Shown here: in pieces, positions 36,991 through 50,083 of the stretch
Layout of the letters: each line of letters begins with the position of its first letter
Position numbering within the stretch: position 1 is the stretch's first letter
Source: Nymphaea colorata
Taxonomy: Eukaryota; Streptophyta; Magnoliopsida; Nymphaeales; Nymphaeaceae
DNA: 64,000 bases
Assembly: GCF_008831285.2 (NCBI RefSeq)
Contig: NC_045138.2
Location: 14,210,571 to 14,274,570, forward strand
Direction of reading: 5' to 3'
Made by a program: the position numbers and the translations under genes
The notes under the pieces: model-generated
What the model was told of the DNA's origin: nothing
Seen by the model: the letters and a program-made list of their open reading frames with translations, nothing else
Databases searched by the model: none

Positions 36991-39184
36991 ACCTATGGGG
37001 AAATGGTGGTACCCTCAACTTCTCTCTCTCTCTCTCTCAAATCCATTAGTGGATTCAAATGTCAAGCTGAAACTGAACCCATTTAGTTGAATCTCGTAAG
37101 CCAAAGCAGATTTGGATTATAGTTTCTAACTTTATGTGCTCATGTATTCAAACCTAGTCTGAATCCGGAATCCAATGAATCTGCAGTCCTATGATTACTA
37201 AGAGTTGAATATTGCTCCTGTCAGGTGTAGATTTGATTTCATTTTTCAAGGCCGAATTCAAAGAGGATTATAAATCACTGAACTTCCTCAAGCTCAGTGT
37301 CTAATACGCAGGAGTTGTATACTATGGCGCCTACCTTGCACTAGGCAGTCCATCGCACTTAGGGCCAACATCTGCAGGAACGTAGGAAAACATTTTAATC
37401 GAATTGAATGCTTTTTCATGTTTTTATTGTTAGATAATATACATTGTTATTTTTTACTTTTTAGGAAAAACTATAACGACTGCCATGCTTGCATTTGTTT
37501 TAAGCGAGATGGGTGAAAATCCTACTGCCCTAGCTGGTGCGCATGTAAAAACAGGAAGGGGAATATTGTTAATGGAAAAAATATCCATTCCAACATTTAT
37601 ATGTTTTCAATCGGAAAACGTAGTTGTTGGGATTTAGAAACGCAGCATGAAAATGGTAGCAAATGTTAGAAAACTATAAGCAGGTCTGTGGTTGGTAGAA
37701 AACTTTGTGTTGTAAAAATTGTCAAAAATCTAGATGTTTTCATGGCCAAATAAAATCTTGAGGAAAGAAGCAAAAATCAGTCTAATTCTGGAAAAACCTT
37801 GGGAAAGGCAGATATTTCAGGAAATCCAGGGTTTTTGGCAAATCTAAGTTTTGGTAACGCCCTATTTTGGGTGGCATCCAAACATGCTTAAAATTGCATG
37901 TTGGAGGCAAAACCAGATTTTACCTCCAAAAACCCGATTTTCGACTACCATCCAAACACGCTCTAAACGAAATCTTTATTCAAGGGATAGAAGAAAATCA
38001 AATATTTTCACTGGCCATAAGCAAGTGAAATCGACTTGATTCTGCCCAAAACTCCCTGATACAGAAAGAATTCAGTCTTTTGGATATGGAGAATGGATCC
38101 ATAATTACCAAGTCAAGTTAATCCGGGGTTGGGTATTATTCAAGTTGATTATTGGTAAACGTTGGTTTAAAATAATCAAACCTGGAGTTGTTGACCCGTC
38201 TGGCTCAATTTGAAACCTAATCTGAATCAGATCCCCACTGTGTGGTACTTGGTAGTGCATAGATCGGATGTAAGCGCCCTAGTGCACATTCTTCACTTAA
38301 TGCACCAAGATGCCTGACTCACTGATGAATAATATAAAAGAAAAACTGATGACAACTAAGTTAAGGTGACTTGAGGCGTGTGACTCAAGCCTGTCTCTTG
38401 AGGCCTCTCTGTTTGATGCTTTGATCATCATAAAATTTTTTGCATGGTAAAATTATCAATGTACGAAAAAGAGATTCTTTTCATGGAAAAGAGATCAGAC
38501 TATTTTGCGTGAGAATTTTTTTCGATATCAATGAAAAATGCATGGTAAAATTTAAAAACGTGTGTTTTTCTTGTGCATCAAACATAACCCAAAGTATAAA
38601 TTCACTCCTATTAAGTTTCTTCCAGATTTTACCCCTTTCACGACATCAAGCTCAAAATGTTCATCCACATTTTGGATTCCGGCAATGGATAACCTTTTAC
38701 TTTCAGGGTCCACAATCACATCACATGAGACCATGTGAGGGGTACTTTTGTCTTTAAAAGACATGAGAAGGGTCAAAATGCTCTAAAAAATCTTTTCAAT
38801 TTATATTTCTCGTTATGGGGCTTTACTTTTGAAAAAGGAAGAGAGAGAGAAAGCCGATAAAATGAGAATATATAACAAAATTTAAAGACAAGAGGTCTCT
38901 TAAATACAAAAAGGAGAGAGAGAGAGGAGGGCAGAAGCGCTCAGCTTGGATGTAACTTTTTTTTTTTCAAATATAAAAATCCTTTGCCATTTGATGAGCT
39001 CTGGTATGATAAAGCATATCTGCTCATAACAACATGACAATTTGCCATTTAATGTGATTGTAGTTATATGAATAATTTTATCTACCCGTCACAAGAATCA
39101 AGTACCTTTTTTCGCTTTTTGGACCCACCTGTCCAGGCACCATACAGTAGAGATAATAGTCTTTCGTCTTTTTGAAAGAAAAAA

Positions 39185-39580
39185 ATGGAACAGAAGATGA
39201 TAAACTACAATCGCAAGTGGTTCCCCTTAAGGTCCTCTCATCCTTATCCCCTGATGACTTTAAAAAGGAGGAACCCGCAGTGTCGATGTCTACTTGTAAC
39301 TCAAAAATCGGTTGAGAAAGTGCAGAGAAGAATGCAAATGGAGAAGCAGAATGAAGGAGCGCCAAGCTTCCTGAATATTTCCATCGTAGAAAGAAAGGAG
39401 GAATACGTGTCGGTCCCTCCTCCCCGCCGGAACCAGAGCATGCCGGCTACAAAAGAGAAACAAGTCTCTGCATCGTCCTTGGAAGGCTGCCCACAGCTCC
39501 TGCAGCTGTGGTGTGGCCAGCAATGGAGCACAAGATCAGGGAATGAACATGAGGTTTTGGATCATCTTAATAGGTTCTGA
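39185..39580 (+). CDS. Hypothetical 131-aa open frame, unrecognised
   Basis: An uninterrupted plus-strand frame with mixed, charged composition (for example MEKQNEGAPSFLNISIVERK and SVPPPRRNQSMPATKEKQVS) in a locally GC-rich patch. I see no signal peptide, membrane segment or known domain. The upstream AAAAATGG context is acceptable for a plant start. A GA-rich run at about 38910-38930 could belong to a leader. It may be a small gene, a fragment or a chance frame; the minus strand has overlapping frames of 76-95 aa. Confidence 0.2.
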   Translation: MEQKMINYNRKWFPLRSSHPYPLMTLKRRNPQCRCLLVTQKSVEKVQRRMQMEKQNEGAPSFLNISIVERKEEYVSVPPPRRNQSMPATKEKQVSASSLEGCPQLLQLWCGQQWSTRSGNEHEVLDHLNRF

Positions 39581-40371
39581 TAGAATAGCATGAAGTATCT
39601 GACGGTTAATCCTCTGCCTTCTGTTCATTCTATGCCTTGTTTGTACTCTCATATGTTGTATCTTAAGAGATGCATCCATTTACTTATCTTTTTCTTCAAT
39701 CCGTTCAGGGTTCGTTTCATGGAGAAGTATGGTAGTGTTCTACCACACCTGTATGGTGTTCTGTGTTAACAGGGTCATCTTCCATGCGATCGCCTGATCT
39801 TCTCTCTGCGCTATAAGTGTTTCACTTTCCTCTACTGTTTATCCGGTAACTGAGTCTGTAATCCATGATCAGCTCTTGGAGCCAACTTGGTTTGAGTCCA
39901 GAGAAAAATCTAATAAGGATCTTCTATCAAGTTGCGCTGCAGAGAACAAAAATCTTGAATTTTTGTGTGTGTGTTCTTTGGTTGACAAGTTGGGTTTCGG
40001 CACAAGTCTACGGATTTATAGTGAATTGCAACGGATTTATAAAATGAATTACCACATATCAAACTCTTGCCTCCTTCAAAATATCTTAATGTCGCATGCA
40101 GTCAAGTGGAAGAGGCAGCGCTTTTCATGTGACAAAGCTCATTTTTTTTATGCAGTATTCTATCCCATATCCTGTGAAAAAACGTTGCCATATATCATAA
40201 GGCGAGAGAGAGAGAGAGGGAGAGTTCGCCATTATTTTCAATGGACCACCTCTATGTGCAATAAGATTTTTTAGTATCTTGCCAATTTTTTTACTAGCAT
40301 AAAATTGGTATATTGAGAAATAGCATTTCACTTTTTTAGTATCTTGCCATTTCACTTTTTTGCAGTCTCAA

Positions 40372-40620
40372 GGGGCATAGCACAGCTGGTTGGCTGGTCG
40401 GATTAGGAGTTTGTATAAAGGCAGGTTTTTAGTTTCATTCCCGTAGGCATTAGTTCATGTGTCTTAAGGTAGTAGGGCACGACATTCAAATTGAAGGGTG
40501 CATCAGTTGCCATCACTGACACCAACGCAGCTTAGGACTTCGGAGACAGGAGGAATGGGGGCCTTCGTGCCTCATTTCGAGCGGTGGGATGAACCTCTTG
40601 CTCACCCAAAAGCATAGACC
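40372..40620 (+). mobile_element. tRNA-derived SINE
   Basis: GGGGCATAGCACAGCTGG opens the element. TAGCACAGCTGG at 40378-40389 fits the RNA polymerase III A-box consensus TRGYNNARNNGG at every position. AGTTTCATTCC at 40431-40441 matches the B-box consensus RGTTCRANNCC at 9 of 11 positions, at usual tRNA-like spacing. The tRNA-unrelated body (GGGCACGACATTCAAATTG and onward) follows. The 3' boundary and target duplication are not clear to me, so the end is approximate. It is not a functional tRNA because the arms do not pair. Confidence 0.6.
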
Positions 40621-41996
40621 TTTGACTAGGTGTACTAGATAGATTCAAAAGTCCAGTTTATCCTGTCTATATATTATTTAGATGATATTGATGGTGATGA
40701 CCATAATAACAAACAGAAATTTTCATTTGGGGCCGATTTTCACTCTTGCTCTTTAAAAAAGGGTAAGATCGATTTTGTATTTCTAATATGTAGGAAGTCA
40801 TGAGCCAGTAAAAGTATGGTACGGTCCTTCGTTAGTTTGATTCTCTTGGGTGATACTCTCCTAACCTTAAGGCAAGGGGAAAGATGATAGTTTCGGCTCT
40901 CTGAGGCATCGCTCCCAATGCCAAAAAAAACTTTCCGTTCAACATTAATCATAAAACAAGGAGGCCCTTTATGGTGCCCGGACTATAGTTGCAAGCCAGT
41001 TGGTCACCTAAATACATTTGAGGAAACCAGATCTGATACAGAAAAAAAAAAATGTTAAAATGTTCTTACTAGATCTGACCCATTTGCAACTCTACTTGGC
41101 CTGAACACCGGCAAATATACGCATCAATGAGGTGTGGTTTCACGCAATGATCAAACTCTCGTCTTACTTCACTGACGCATGCAACAAAATGCCGATGAAT
41201 TCTACACGTGCCTTTGTTTGAGAAACTCACTTGAAGATTATCTTCTCACATGTGACCGTTGTGGAGTTCTAGCATCTGGGTCTGGCACTATGCTGAACCA
41301 GTACTGCTTCCATGCAAATAAATTGGTAGTTTAGATCCAAATCCATATCCTTATTTGAGGTTGTGAATCTGTGGATGCTAAAATAGAGTCCTTGTGGGTT
41401 CTATGATTTTATTGCCTAATAAGATTCTGACTTGAACGTGGATATGGATCCTGTCTGAACTTAAAAGGAAAATGGGAAGGAAAGAAAAGGAGACGTCCTC
41501 ATGAGACTCGAAGACACGTCCATCTTCCCTGGTTCAAACTTTTGCTGGATATGGAGATGAAATATTGCTTAGTCTTTTGAACTTGGTTCTGACGAATGAC
41601 GCTACAGAAAATCTGGTTCAACGAAGATGGTGCCTTGTCTGATAAAGATAGAAATGGAGATTGGATACGACTTCGCCAGATTCGCTTTTCCTTCAGTCTA
41701 ATCTCCGAAAAAGTTGCACGTTTTGAATCCACATTACGCGTTAACATTGTGAAAAGAAGTATGGACCACACCATAAAGTAGTGAAAATATGAATTTATCG
41801 TAAAGATTGTAAAAATGTGTAAAGCAGGTTTGGACTCCAAATTCAAGAAAAAATCAGATGCAGAAACAACGGATCCTTTACATACGTTGTCATGATTTTA
41901 TTACAAGGAAAGAACAGGTTCCAACAAGCTCACATCTTCTTGTTAATGGCAGAAATCAAGTAATAGCAAAGATATATTACACAAGAGTTAGCAGGT

Positions 41997-44901
41997 TCAA
42001 ATTCTGGGATAGCGTGATCGTCCTTTCTTTTTCAGAAACTCAGGTATCTCGACTGACCCGCTTTCCACAAAGGCCGAAGAAGGCCTGCGGTTGATTCCAG
42101 GGCCGCCATCGCCATGGGTAAGCTGATGGGTTCCCTGCATTTCACACCATTAAGAAAAAGAGAGCTAGAGGGAGAGAGAGAGATAGAGAGAGAGAGAGGG
42201 GATACCAGTGCAGGCCGGCCTTCAGTTTCATCTTGGCGTTTGAATCCAGTTGCAATGAGAGTTATGCTCACCTGAGAAAACAACTTCAACATGACATCAA
42301 TTGACAGGTAGCACAAAATTGAAAAAAAAAACATGCGAACTTACTTTAAACATATACTTCTGAAACTTTTTGAGGAAAAGAAAGCAGAAAGTAGAGAGGG
42401 ACAGGACCAACACAGCAAATAGCTTCACTAACTTACCTGTCCACTGAGTGACTGGTCTATAACTGCACCAAAGATCAAATTTGCACTTGGATCTACGAGG
42501 TCATATATCACTTCTGCAGCAGCATTCACCTGCATTTTTTGTGTAAAAGCATCATTATAACAAGGTGCTCGAATTGAGCAGGCCTGTGTGTTTGTAGGAT
42601 TCAAATGCTGGCCCTATTTGGCAATTGGCACCACAGGCATGGCTTATTTCCACACCACACATGGTGATACTCTTTTATCTTATTTAGCACATGCCATTTA
42701 TGTTCTATTCTTCTTCTAATATGAACATGCTATATATATCGGCCATCTTTACTAGAAAGCCTCAAGTTTCAACAGAGGGAATCTTCTAATCAGGCACACA
42801 GATCCATTAAATATGGATTGCAAGTCCAACACGTGCAGACACACTATCATGATTTCCACCAAATATGGTACCATGACAACTGTCTTTATTAACCGCTCCT
42901 TGTTGAATGCTCAAGAGTCAGTATCCAAGAAGGAGAGAATGACATAAAAGTCAAATTTGTCAGGATTGATGGAAGTCAGATCGAGTTTGTGAGAGAGAGA
43001 GAGAGAAGGCACCTCATACAAAGTGAGATCACTTCCACCAGTGATATTCCAGACAATTCCAGTGGCTCTTTCAATGCCAATATCGAGCAAAGGTGAGTGA
43101 ATGGCATTCAACGCAGCATCCCTTGCCCTAGTCTTGCCTGTGGAAATAAATAAGCTAGTAATTGAATCAAAACAACATATACACAACAAACGAGTCAGCA
43201 GATTCATACTAGACTTTGAAGCATGCAATTCTTTTCTCAACATTCCCGTGACAAACTCAATGCAAAATAATATTGCATATATATGCAGGTACATTTGTAC
43301 GACAATAACTTTCTAAATATGCCTAGTTCAATGTGTGCCTGTTCTCTTTTTGCTGTATGTTCTATGTACTAATATATCATTAAGTTGAACACTCTGTCCT
43401 CCAATATTTTGTGCTGAGCAAAAGTTGTCCCAACAAAGACATACAAGACTAAAATCGCCTTCTGAAATATAGGTTGCTCTCCTGCATACAACAGCATCAC
43501 AACTTCTTCATCATGGTCACCCTTTGCATAACTAGCTTACTATGGTTTGTGTAGTAGGACACCCACCTTCACAAGATAAACAGCTTAATTATCTTAGTGT
43601 AAGTTGAAATTCTCAGAAACAATGTCAGAGTGATAGGATCATAGAGAAAAAATAATTCCTATGTTAAAAGGTGAGGATCAGCTGTAGGGCAATAACTAGT
43701 AAAAGAGAGGCCCTGACACCATAACCTAAGGGCATGTCTGCAAGGTGGTGATGGACATCACATGATGCCTTGCTTTCTGTTGCACCCCTGATGAAAACAT
43801 ACAGAAAAGGTTTTGATGAAGGGTATCATAGAACACCCTTCATTGTGTTTGAATGGGAAGAGCACGGATGAGACACATTGCGCCTCAGACCATTTCTCCA
43901 ACACTAAAAAATATAATAGGATATTCAGATCATGCAAAAAACATATTCTCAATCGGGATGTCGAACCATGGCCAGAATTTCAAGCTCACGGAACAGATTA
44001 TGGCCTAGACCAACGTTCAGCTTGATGCATGCATACTCTCAAAACAATAGGAGCCTAGTTAAACAATGACATGATTCTTGTTCAGAGCCTCAGATGCCAT
44101 AGCAATACTATTTGCACACTAATGTCTAAAAGAACTAAATAAGTGACAGGTATGCTTTTTTTTTTTGAAACATGATACCAGAAGATGCAGAGAATTCTAT
44201 TTTGCAAACAGAAACAAACATGCATGGAGAATTTTTATCCTGCAGACAGAAACAAGCAGACAAGTTCACAACTGCACATTCTATGCATGGATTCATGTAA
44301 ATGCACATGCCCTCATGCACCATTGTCATGTTTTCTCAGAATGTTCAGATACTTTTAACTTCCTTTTTTTTTTCAATTTCTGTAGCTACCTGAGCTTCCA
44401 GTTCATATTTCCTTAAATATTTGTATTCTTTCCCCATAAATGGAAGCCCTCATTTAATGGAAAATCACTCCATCGCATCAGAGAGCCTGCAACCTTGCTT
44501 ACTAGAAAAGCATGTGGTGAAGAAGCAACTAAACTGAACGTGGATGATCAGGCCTGGGAATAAATAGGGTAAGGCCAAAATTTAAAAGCAAAGTCAGATA
44601 GGCTGCTAATTATGAAGGATATATGGAAAAGGCTATCCTGCCAATCCACTAAGTACCAAGCCAGCCCAAGAAACAGACATGGAGAACTTATTGCAGGATT
44701 AGAAATTTAGAACCAATAAATCATGGGTCCATGGTAGATCACCCCTCTGAAGGATATGAAGATGCATCCATGTTCAGGTTGTGCCATCTCACTCATAATA
44801 ACATGATAGGACAAACATGCCAGCAACTGAACCTTCCCCTTTCCAGTATAGCAAGAAACTTGCACAAACAAATTTTTAACTTCTTTCTCAAATGCAAAGT
44901 T

Positions 44902-44973
<72 letters not shown>

Positions 44974-47601
44974 ACACGTGTGTGCAGAGGCGCACGGTGC
45001 TTGTGATGTGCCACATGCACATGCTTTCACACATACATGTGACATAAGTCAACCATGGACCACTAATTATCAAAGAACAAATCAGTAAGCTGGTTTGCCT
45101 CTTTATTAGGATTTTCTTGAATGGTGACATCTTCTGTAAAGGACATTCATTTGGACACAGACAAGATGATTTTAAAGCAAATCATAAAAATTTTTTCAGG
45201 AATACCAGGTGAGATCAGAATATAATAATCTCATGAAGCATGAGGAATTTCTTCAATCATTCCAGGTAGAACATTGGAGAAGAAGCTTGAACATCCAAGG
45301 TATGCTCAGAGGAAGCAGAAAAAAGATTCTACAGAATTGTGCCTAATTTCTAAAACAGGAAACATAGTATAATCATATTAGATTCATAAATGCACCTGTT
45401 GCAGTTCCTATCCCCATCAAAGAGGAGCCAGCATTTGCCATAATAGCCCTTACATCAGCAAAATCAACATTAACTAGACCAGGGATCTGCAAAGACGATA
45501 AAAACAGAAGTAAAATCGCAAGAAAGTTTTTGTCATTAGTAAAGAAAGGACATAATTTCAACTTAAGGAAAAGCACAAACATTGTAGATAGATCTATCCA
45601 TTATCAGCCAGGAGATAATTATTAAAGAATGGGAGACATCCATGAGATACTTTGCACAAGAAACTACAAATAGAACTAAGTGCATACCGTGATTATATCA
45701 GAGATACCACGAACTCCTTGCCGGAGTATGTCATCAGCCAAGTTAAATGCTTCTGTCACAGGTGTAGATTGTGAAACAGCTGTCAACAACTTATCATTTG
45801 GTATGACAATTAATGTGTCAACATTATCTCTCAGAGCTGCAATTCCTTCTTGTGCTTGAACTGCCCGTCTTCGACCCTCAAAAGAAAATGGGGTAGTAAC
45901 AATACCCACAGTCAGAATACCCATTGATTTTGCAATCCCTGCAATTATAGGTGCACCACCTGTTCCTGTCCCACCCCCCATTCCAGCCTGCACAATTTTA
46001 GATACATAAGCACCAAATAAAAGCTAATGCACATAAGCAAAAAACTTAGCATGTGTGTGACATTGTTATTATTAATATTCAAAGTTTGAAATAACCACGC
46101 CAAATCAGTTTTTGTCAAAAAGGTCCATAGAGCACAAGCATGGAAAATAAAGCAAGAGAAGCGGGTAAATCATGCCAAGCACACCTGGCACAAGGCAAGT
46201 TAGGATATAGGGTGGCAATTGCACATAAAATATCCATATTTATGAGTGTATGTGTCATTAATCATATAAATCCACAATTCTGAAATTTAAAGCAAGAAAA
46301 TATGATCCCATCTTGTATGCAAACTCTTGAATAACAGTTCCAAAACATTATCACAGCAATCATCAAATAACAAAACTAAGTTGAACTTAAGAGAATGACT
46401 AACTGATGATAAAACGCAAGGGAAGAAAGTAGAAACTGCAAGACAGTAAAAGCAGTAATCGAGATAATAAGGGAATAGATAAAGTTGATGCGCAACATTG
46501 ACTCTGTCTGAAGTGTCGTGGTGCATCTTAATATAATGTCATGCTGAAATAGAATTTCACGCTATGTCAACTTGCTGCAGTCACTACACAAACAAACTAA
46601 AGAACCCCAAGCCTTGCGCTCCAGGAATCTTCACAGGTCAAAAAATATTACAAAATACATAGTGTGAACGTGATGATATTTTTAAGTGTGAACGTGATGA
46701 TATTTTTAAGTGACATGGTCAATCGATTCAATAGTCCAACGGAAATTAATAATAGTGCTGCTCTACATCTTAGAAAGATACCTTCACCTCAGATATCAAC
46801 AATCATAGAACAGGTGAATTAGAAGCATTATAGTACAGTTCCTTTTAGCTTCCGTGAACTGACGGAATTCAACAAGAAAAACGTAGGTGGACGATTAATC
46901 AAATATCAACAGTAAAAAATGCTTACTGTTACAAAAACCATGTCAGATCCGTACACCGCCTCCTCAATCGACTCTTTACTTTCCTTGGCAGCATTCATGC
47001 CAATATCTGGATTACCCCCGGCACCAAGACCTCTGGTTAGCTCCTTGCCAATTTGAAGTCGGTTTTCTGGATACACAGGCGACAACCTCATGGCCTGCAC
47101 ATCTGTATTTACAATCCAAAACTCAACGCCATTCATAGAACTTTCTATCATTCTATTCACGGCATTTGAACCACCACCACCAACACCAATCACTTTAATC
47201 TTGGCCGCATTGTAATGATTCGGAGGAGCATCCTCACTGTATGTATCAAGAGCAATACCCGAATTATCCTTCTTTGGACTGCTAACAGTGTTATTCCCTT
47301 CTCCTCTCAGCATTGAAACTTCTGGATGCAGATTCAAGAAGGGGTCCTTGCTGTTATAAGGCGTATGTGTAGCGGAGACAACCCCTGCTCTACGTGAATT
47401 CGAACCCGAAAGTAGCTTCTGCTGCACAAGTCTAATCCTACTCCTTTCCTCAACCTTGGAGAACGCTGCAGGTTGAATTCCGCCATGAAGGGCAAGACCT
47501 TTCAGATCTTTGCAAAAAGCTTTTGAATGTGAGGAAGAATCGAGCAACAGATGAGGCTGAGACGCAGATGAAACAGTACAACAGAACACCTGGGACGCCA
47601 T
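41997..47601 (-). CDS. Plastid division protein FtsZ2
   Basis: Tubulin-like GTPase that forms the stromal division ring of chloroplasts. Seven minus-strand exons: 47601-46927, 45987-45688, 45486-45396, 43137-43013, 42529-42437, 42271-42206, 42134-41997. Phases agree and the total is 495 aa (Arabidopsis FtsZ2 proteins are about 480). The serine-rich N-terminus to about residue 130 fits a plastid transit peptide. The nucleotide-binding loop [13 protein letters not shown] is at 139-151 and the tubulin signature GGGTGTG at 229-235. The T7 loop NVDFADVR (331-338) supplies the catalytic acidic residues. The C-terminal core [15 protein letters not shown] (480-494), the segment by which FtsZ2 binds ARC6, assigns it to FtsZ2 rather than FtsZ1. 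Intron 3 (2.3 kb) carries a long CA repeat. The TTTAG just before the start codon could be a 5'-UTR acceptor. No breaks seen. Confidence 0.95.
44903..44970. repeat. (CA)34 microsatellite in FtsZ2 intron 3
   Basis: About 34 uninterrupted CA units, followed directly by CGTACACGTGTGTG, which can fold back on the repeat. It generates several spurious His-Thr or Cys-Val open frames on both strands. Expected to be highly length-polymorphic. Confidence 0.98.
46661..46710. repeat. 24-bp direct repeat in FtsZ2 intron 1
   Basis: GTGTGAACGTGATGATATTT starts at 46662 and again at 46686, a perfect two-copy tandem. It is intronic and has no apparent effect on splice sites. Confidence 0.95.
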
Positions 47602-50083
47602 TTTTTCTAAACAGCAGCAACGCCAGGAAAGGACTCTTGTTTACCCCAACGATGAAAGAACCTGGGTATCTCTCGCTTATACCCTCATGTATCCAATCTC
47701 TTCAGGCCCCTCATCAATCATGCTCTCAGATGACTACAGAAAACCAACAACACCAAAAAAGGACAACCAAATTAAAATCAGTAGGCATTTCAGCTGATAC
47801 ATAATAACGTAAGCCCAAAAGAGAGAAAATAAAGGAACTGCTGCCGCTGTGCAAAATAAGTACACACAATCAATCTCCACAAGAGAATTCAAGCAGGAGT
47901 TCACACTAAAAAACCGAAACGTAAGACATTGCCTTCCGCAGGAAGAGAAAGAGAATTTAAGTTCTTCTTTCAGGACTACCAACCACGGAAACGATGACAG
48001 ATAGAGAAAAAATAGCAAATGGGCAACGGAGAAAACGAAAGAAGGTATGCTACCTTTGAAGGAACACAAGAAAGCTCGGCGGTTTCGGTGGCATTTGACC
48101 GGGGGTTTTAGTGAGCAGATAGGATAATGGAGATGGGTTTTCCTGCCTTGTTAGTTGGAAGCAGGGCCTCTTCTTCGCTGTCGCTCGGTTGTTGGGACTG
48201 GGAAGAAAGAATGGGGGAGGGGTTTTAGCTTTTTTAGGGGTTGAGCGAGAGACCTCGGGAAAGGAAGATGCCGCTACAACCTCAACAGGACTAGGTGGGC
48301 TCCTCCTCTGCTCCCGTTAGCTCACCTCAAGGAGGGCCACCAAAGGGGAAAGGGAGCCAAGGAGGAGGGTCATTATCGGCGTGGCCCAGTCGGGGAGCCC
48401 CTTCGTCGCACCCGCAGCTCATCAGTCGCCCTCAGACACAGCACTCGAAGCTCCACCACTTGGACTCGGGCGTCCCTCTCTCAGCCCACCTCAACAACCA
48501 CAGCTCTCTCTATCTTTCTCCCGATTACGACTATCTAGTCTCTATATTTCTCTCCAGATTGTGACTTTTGAACAAGCAACCAGAACAACTGATACTTCTT
48601 ATGATATTTATTTAGTTGGCAAAAGTGGTCCTATGAACACTGCCTGATTGATTTTGTAATCATGCTTAAACATTTGGCTTGGTCAATCATATAATTTGGA
48701 AATCCATGACTCCAAGTTTGGTAAATGTTGTAGTTCCATTATGAAAACATGCCCTTAAAATTGCAAAATGTTTATGCAATCATAATCTAGTTATCATATG
48801 CTTTTTTGCTTCAGTATAACTCTATGAACATCATTTTATAATTGAATGGCAGTCAAAAATACATTATGTTAGATTATTTTCACGCTTAAATGCACTTTAT
48901 GGTATTTAGAGAAAAAATCTTTGCACCAAATTCTACCTGAACTTGTTTTGTATATTCTTAGACTGTTCAAATCTGGAACTGGACCATGTAAATCACTGAG
49001 ATTCTAGTTCCTAACCCAATTCCTTGCTTATCTAACTATGGATTGGATTCATTTCTTGATTTACATGAGCTTCACTCTATGTTTGGAAGTTTTTCTAATG
49101 ATCCAAAGGATAATGTGGCAAATGTATCAACTTTGGTAGGCCATGGAAAACTTTTTGTTATTTGGAGTGAAAAATATAAGCTCGATTGCTTGTACATGAC
49201 GCAACAAATATATATGGGGATTCCGTTTGAATTCAAATAAGAGTGGATCATTTCTATTTGGACTTAGATTCGTTTTCTCCTCGTGCATTTCAAATTAGTA
49301 CGGAGTTGTGGATATGGACTTGTTGCCGATCCGATTTCACCGTGCCCGCCCCAGTGATTTCCCGTTCAAGCGTTTAGGCCAAATCGAGATGCAGAAATAA
49401 ACAGAAAGGCTGATTACCAAACGTTTGACCCTCACGAACAGAAACATGAGAATAGATCGGAACCGTAGATCTCGCAACAACTTCTTCTCGTTTCTACCGT
49501 TGGATGCGAGATGACTGTGCCCTCATTAAATGAAAATGAGGATGGCGCGCATGTGATTGATAGTGTTGTCGCCCAATGCGACGGAACCAACTCCGACCAC
49601 GACGACCGTGATCTCTTCCCCGTTCTCTCCCTCCCTCCCTCCCTCATCCTCGTCCCTTCGTTCGGTGATCGCCACCGGTTCCCGATCATCTCTCGCGTTC
49701 TCCGACAAGGGATCGGTGGGGAAGACGGAGAGATCTGGTTATTGTCCATCCGTCGCGTTTCTTTGGCGCTGGATTGAAGAAATCGAGGGTGAGAGGACGA
49801 ACGATCCGGTTTCAGGTCATTCGTCGCGTCGTTTGCCGTCGAATATTGAAGAAATCGGATAGAGGAAAGCCGGCAGATCGCTATCCGGTCGTCTCTGGCT
49901 TTCATCGGGGCTTGCGTCAACAATCGACGTCCTGAAAGACGAAACAACTTACACACCGATCATTGCGTCGCTTCTGTGGCAACGGGTTGACGGAAATTCG
50001 CGGTGGTAGGGCCGAGGTTACTGTTGCTCTTTTTATCTCTTCCATTTTGGCCAAAACACTCGAATCCGGTGGAGAGAGAGAGA
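47602..50083. other. Divergent intergenic region between FtsZ2 and the F-box gene
   Basis: FtsZ2 (minus) and the F-box gene (plus) face away from each other, so this 2.5 kb holds both promoters and leaders. The FtsZ2 leader probably extends to about 48.2 kb. A GC-rich block at 48290-48540 and another at 49560-50080 flank an AT-rich core (48.6-49.3 kb). The right block contains GA-rich and pyrimidine-rich runs and ends in a (GA)n leader immediately before the F-box start. Open frames here (48295-48564, 49432-49956) show no recognisable domain. Confidence 0.5.

Larger units (their letters stand above)
33157..41996. other. Gene-poor region between SYP132 and FtsZ2
   Basis: The left part (33157-33370) is the likely 5' leader of SYP132, with a GA-rich run near 33312-33335 and upstream promoter sequence. 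The rest is transposon-rich: a LINE remnant (35.6-37.0 kb), a tRNA-derived SINE (about 40.37 kb) and blocks at 37.85-37.98 kb with CATCCAAACA(C/T)GCT strings typical of miniature-element ends. A 131-aa plus-strand frame at 39185-39580 is listed separately. The right end holds the FtsZ2 3' UTR. Confidence 0.5.

Noticed and set aside
44707-45130. Open frames of His-Thr or Cys-Val repeats
   Set aside because: Produced entirely by the CA dinucleotide repeat in an intron.
49432-49956. 174-aa minus-strand frame upstream of the F-box gene
   Set aside because: Low-complexity Arg/Ser-rich composition in a GC-rich promoter region; overlapping frames on the other strand.
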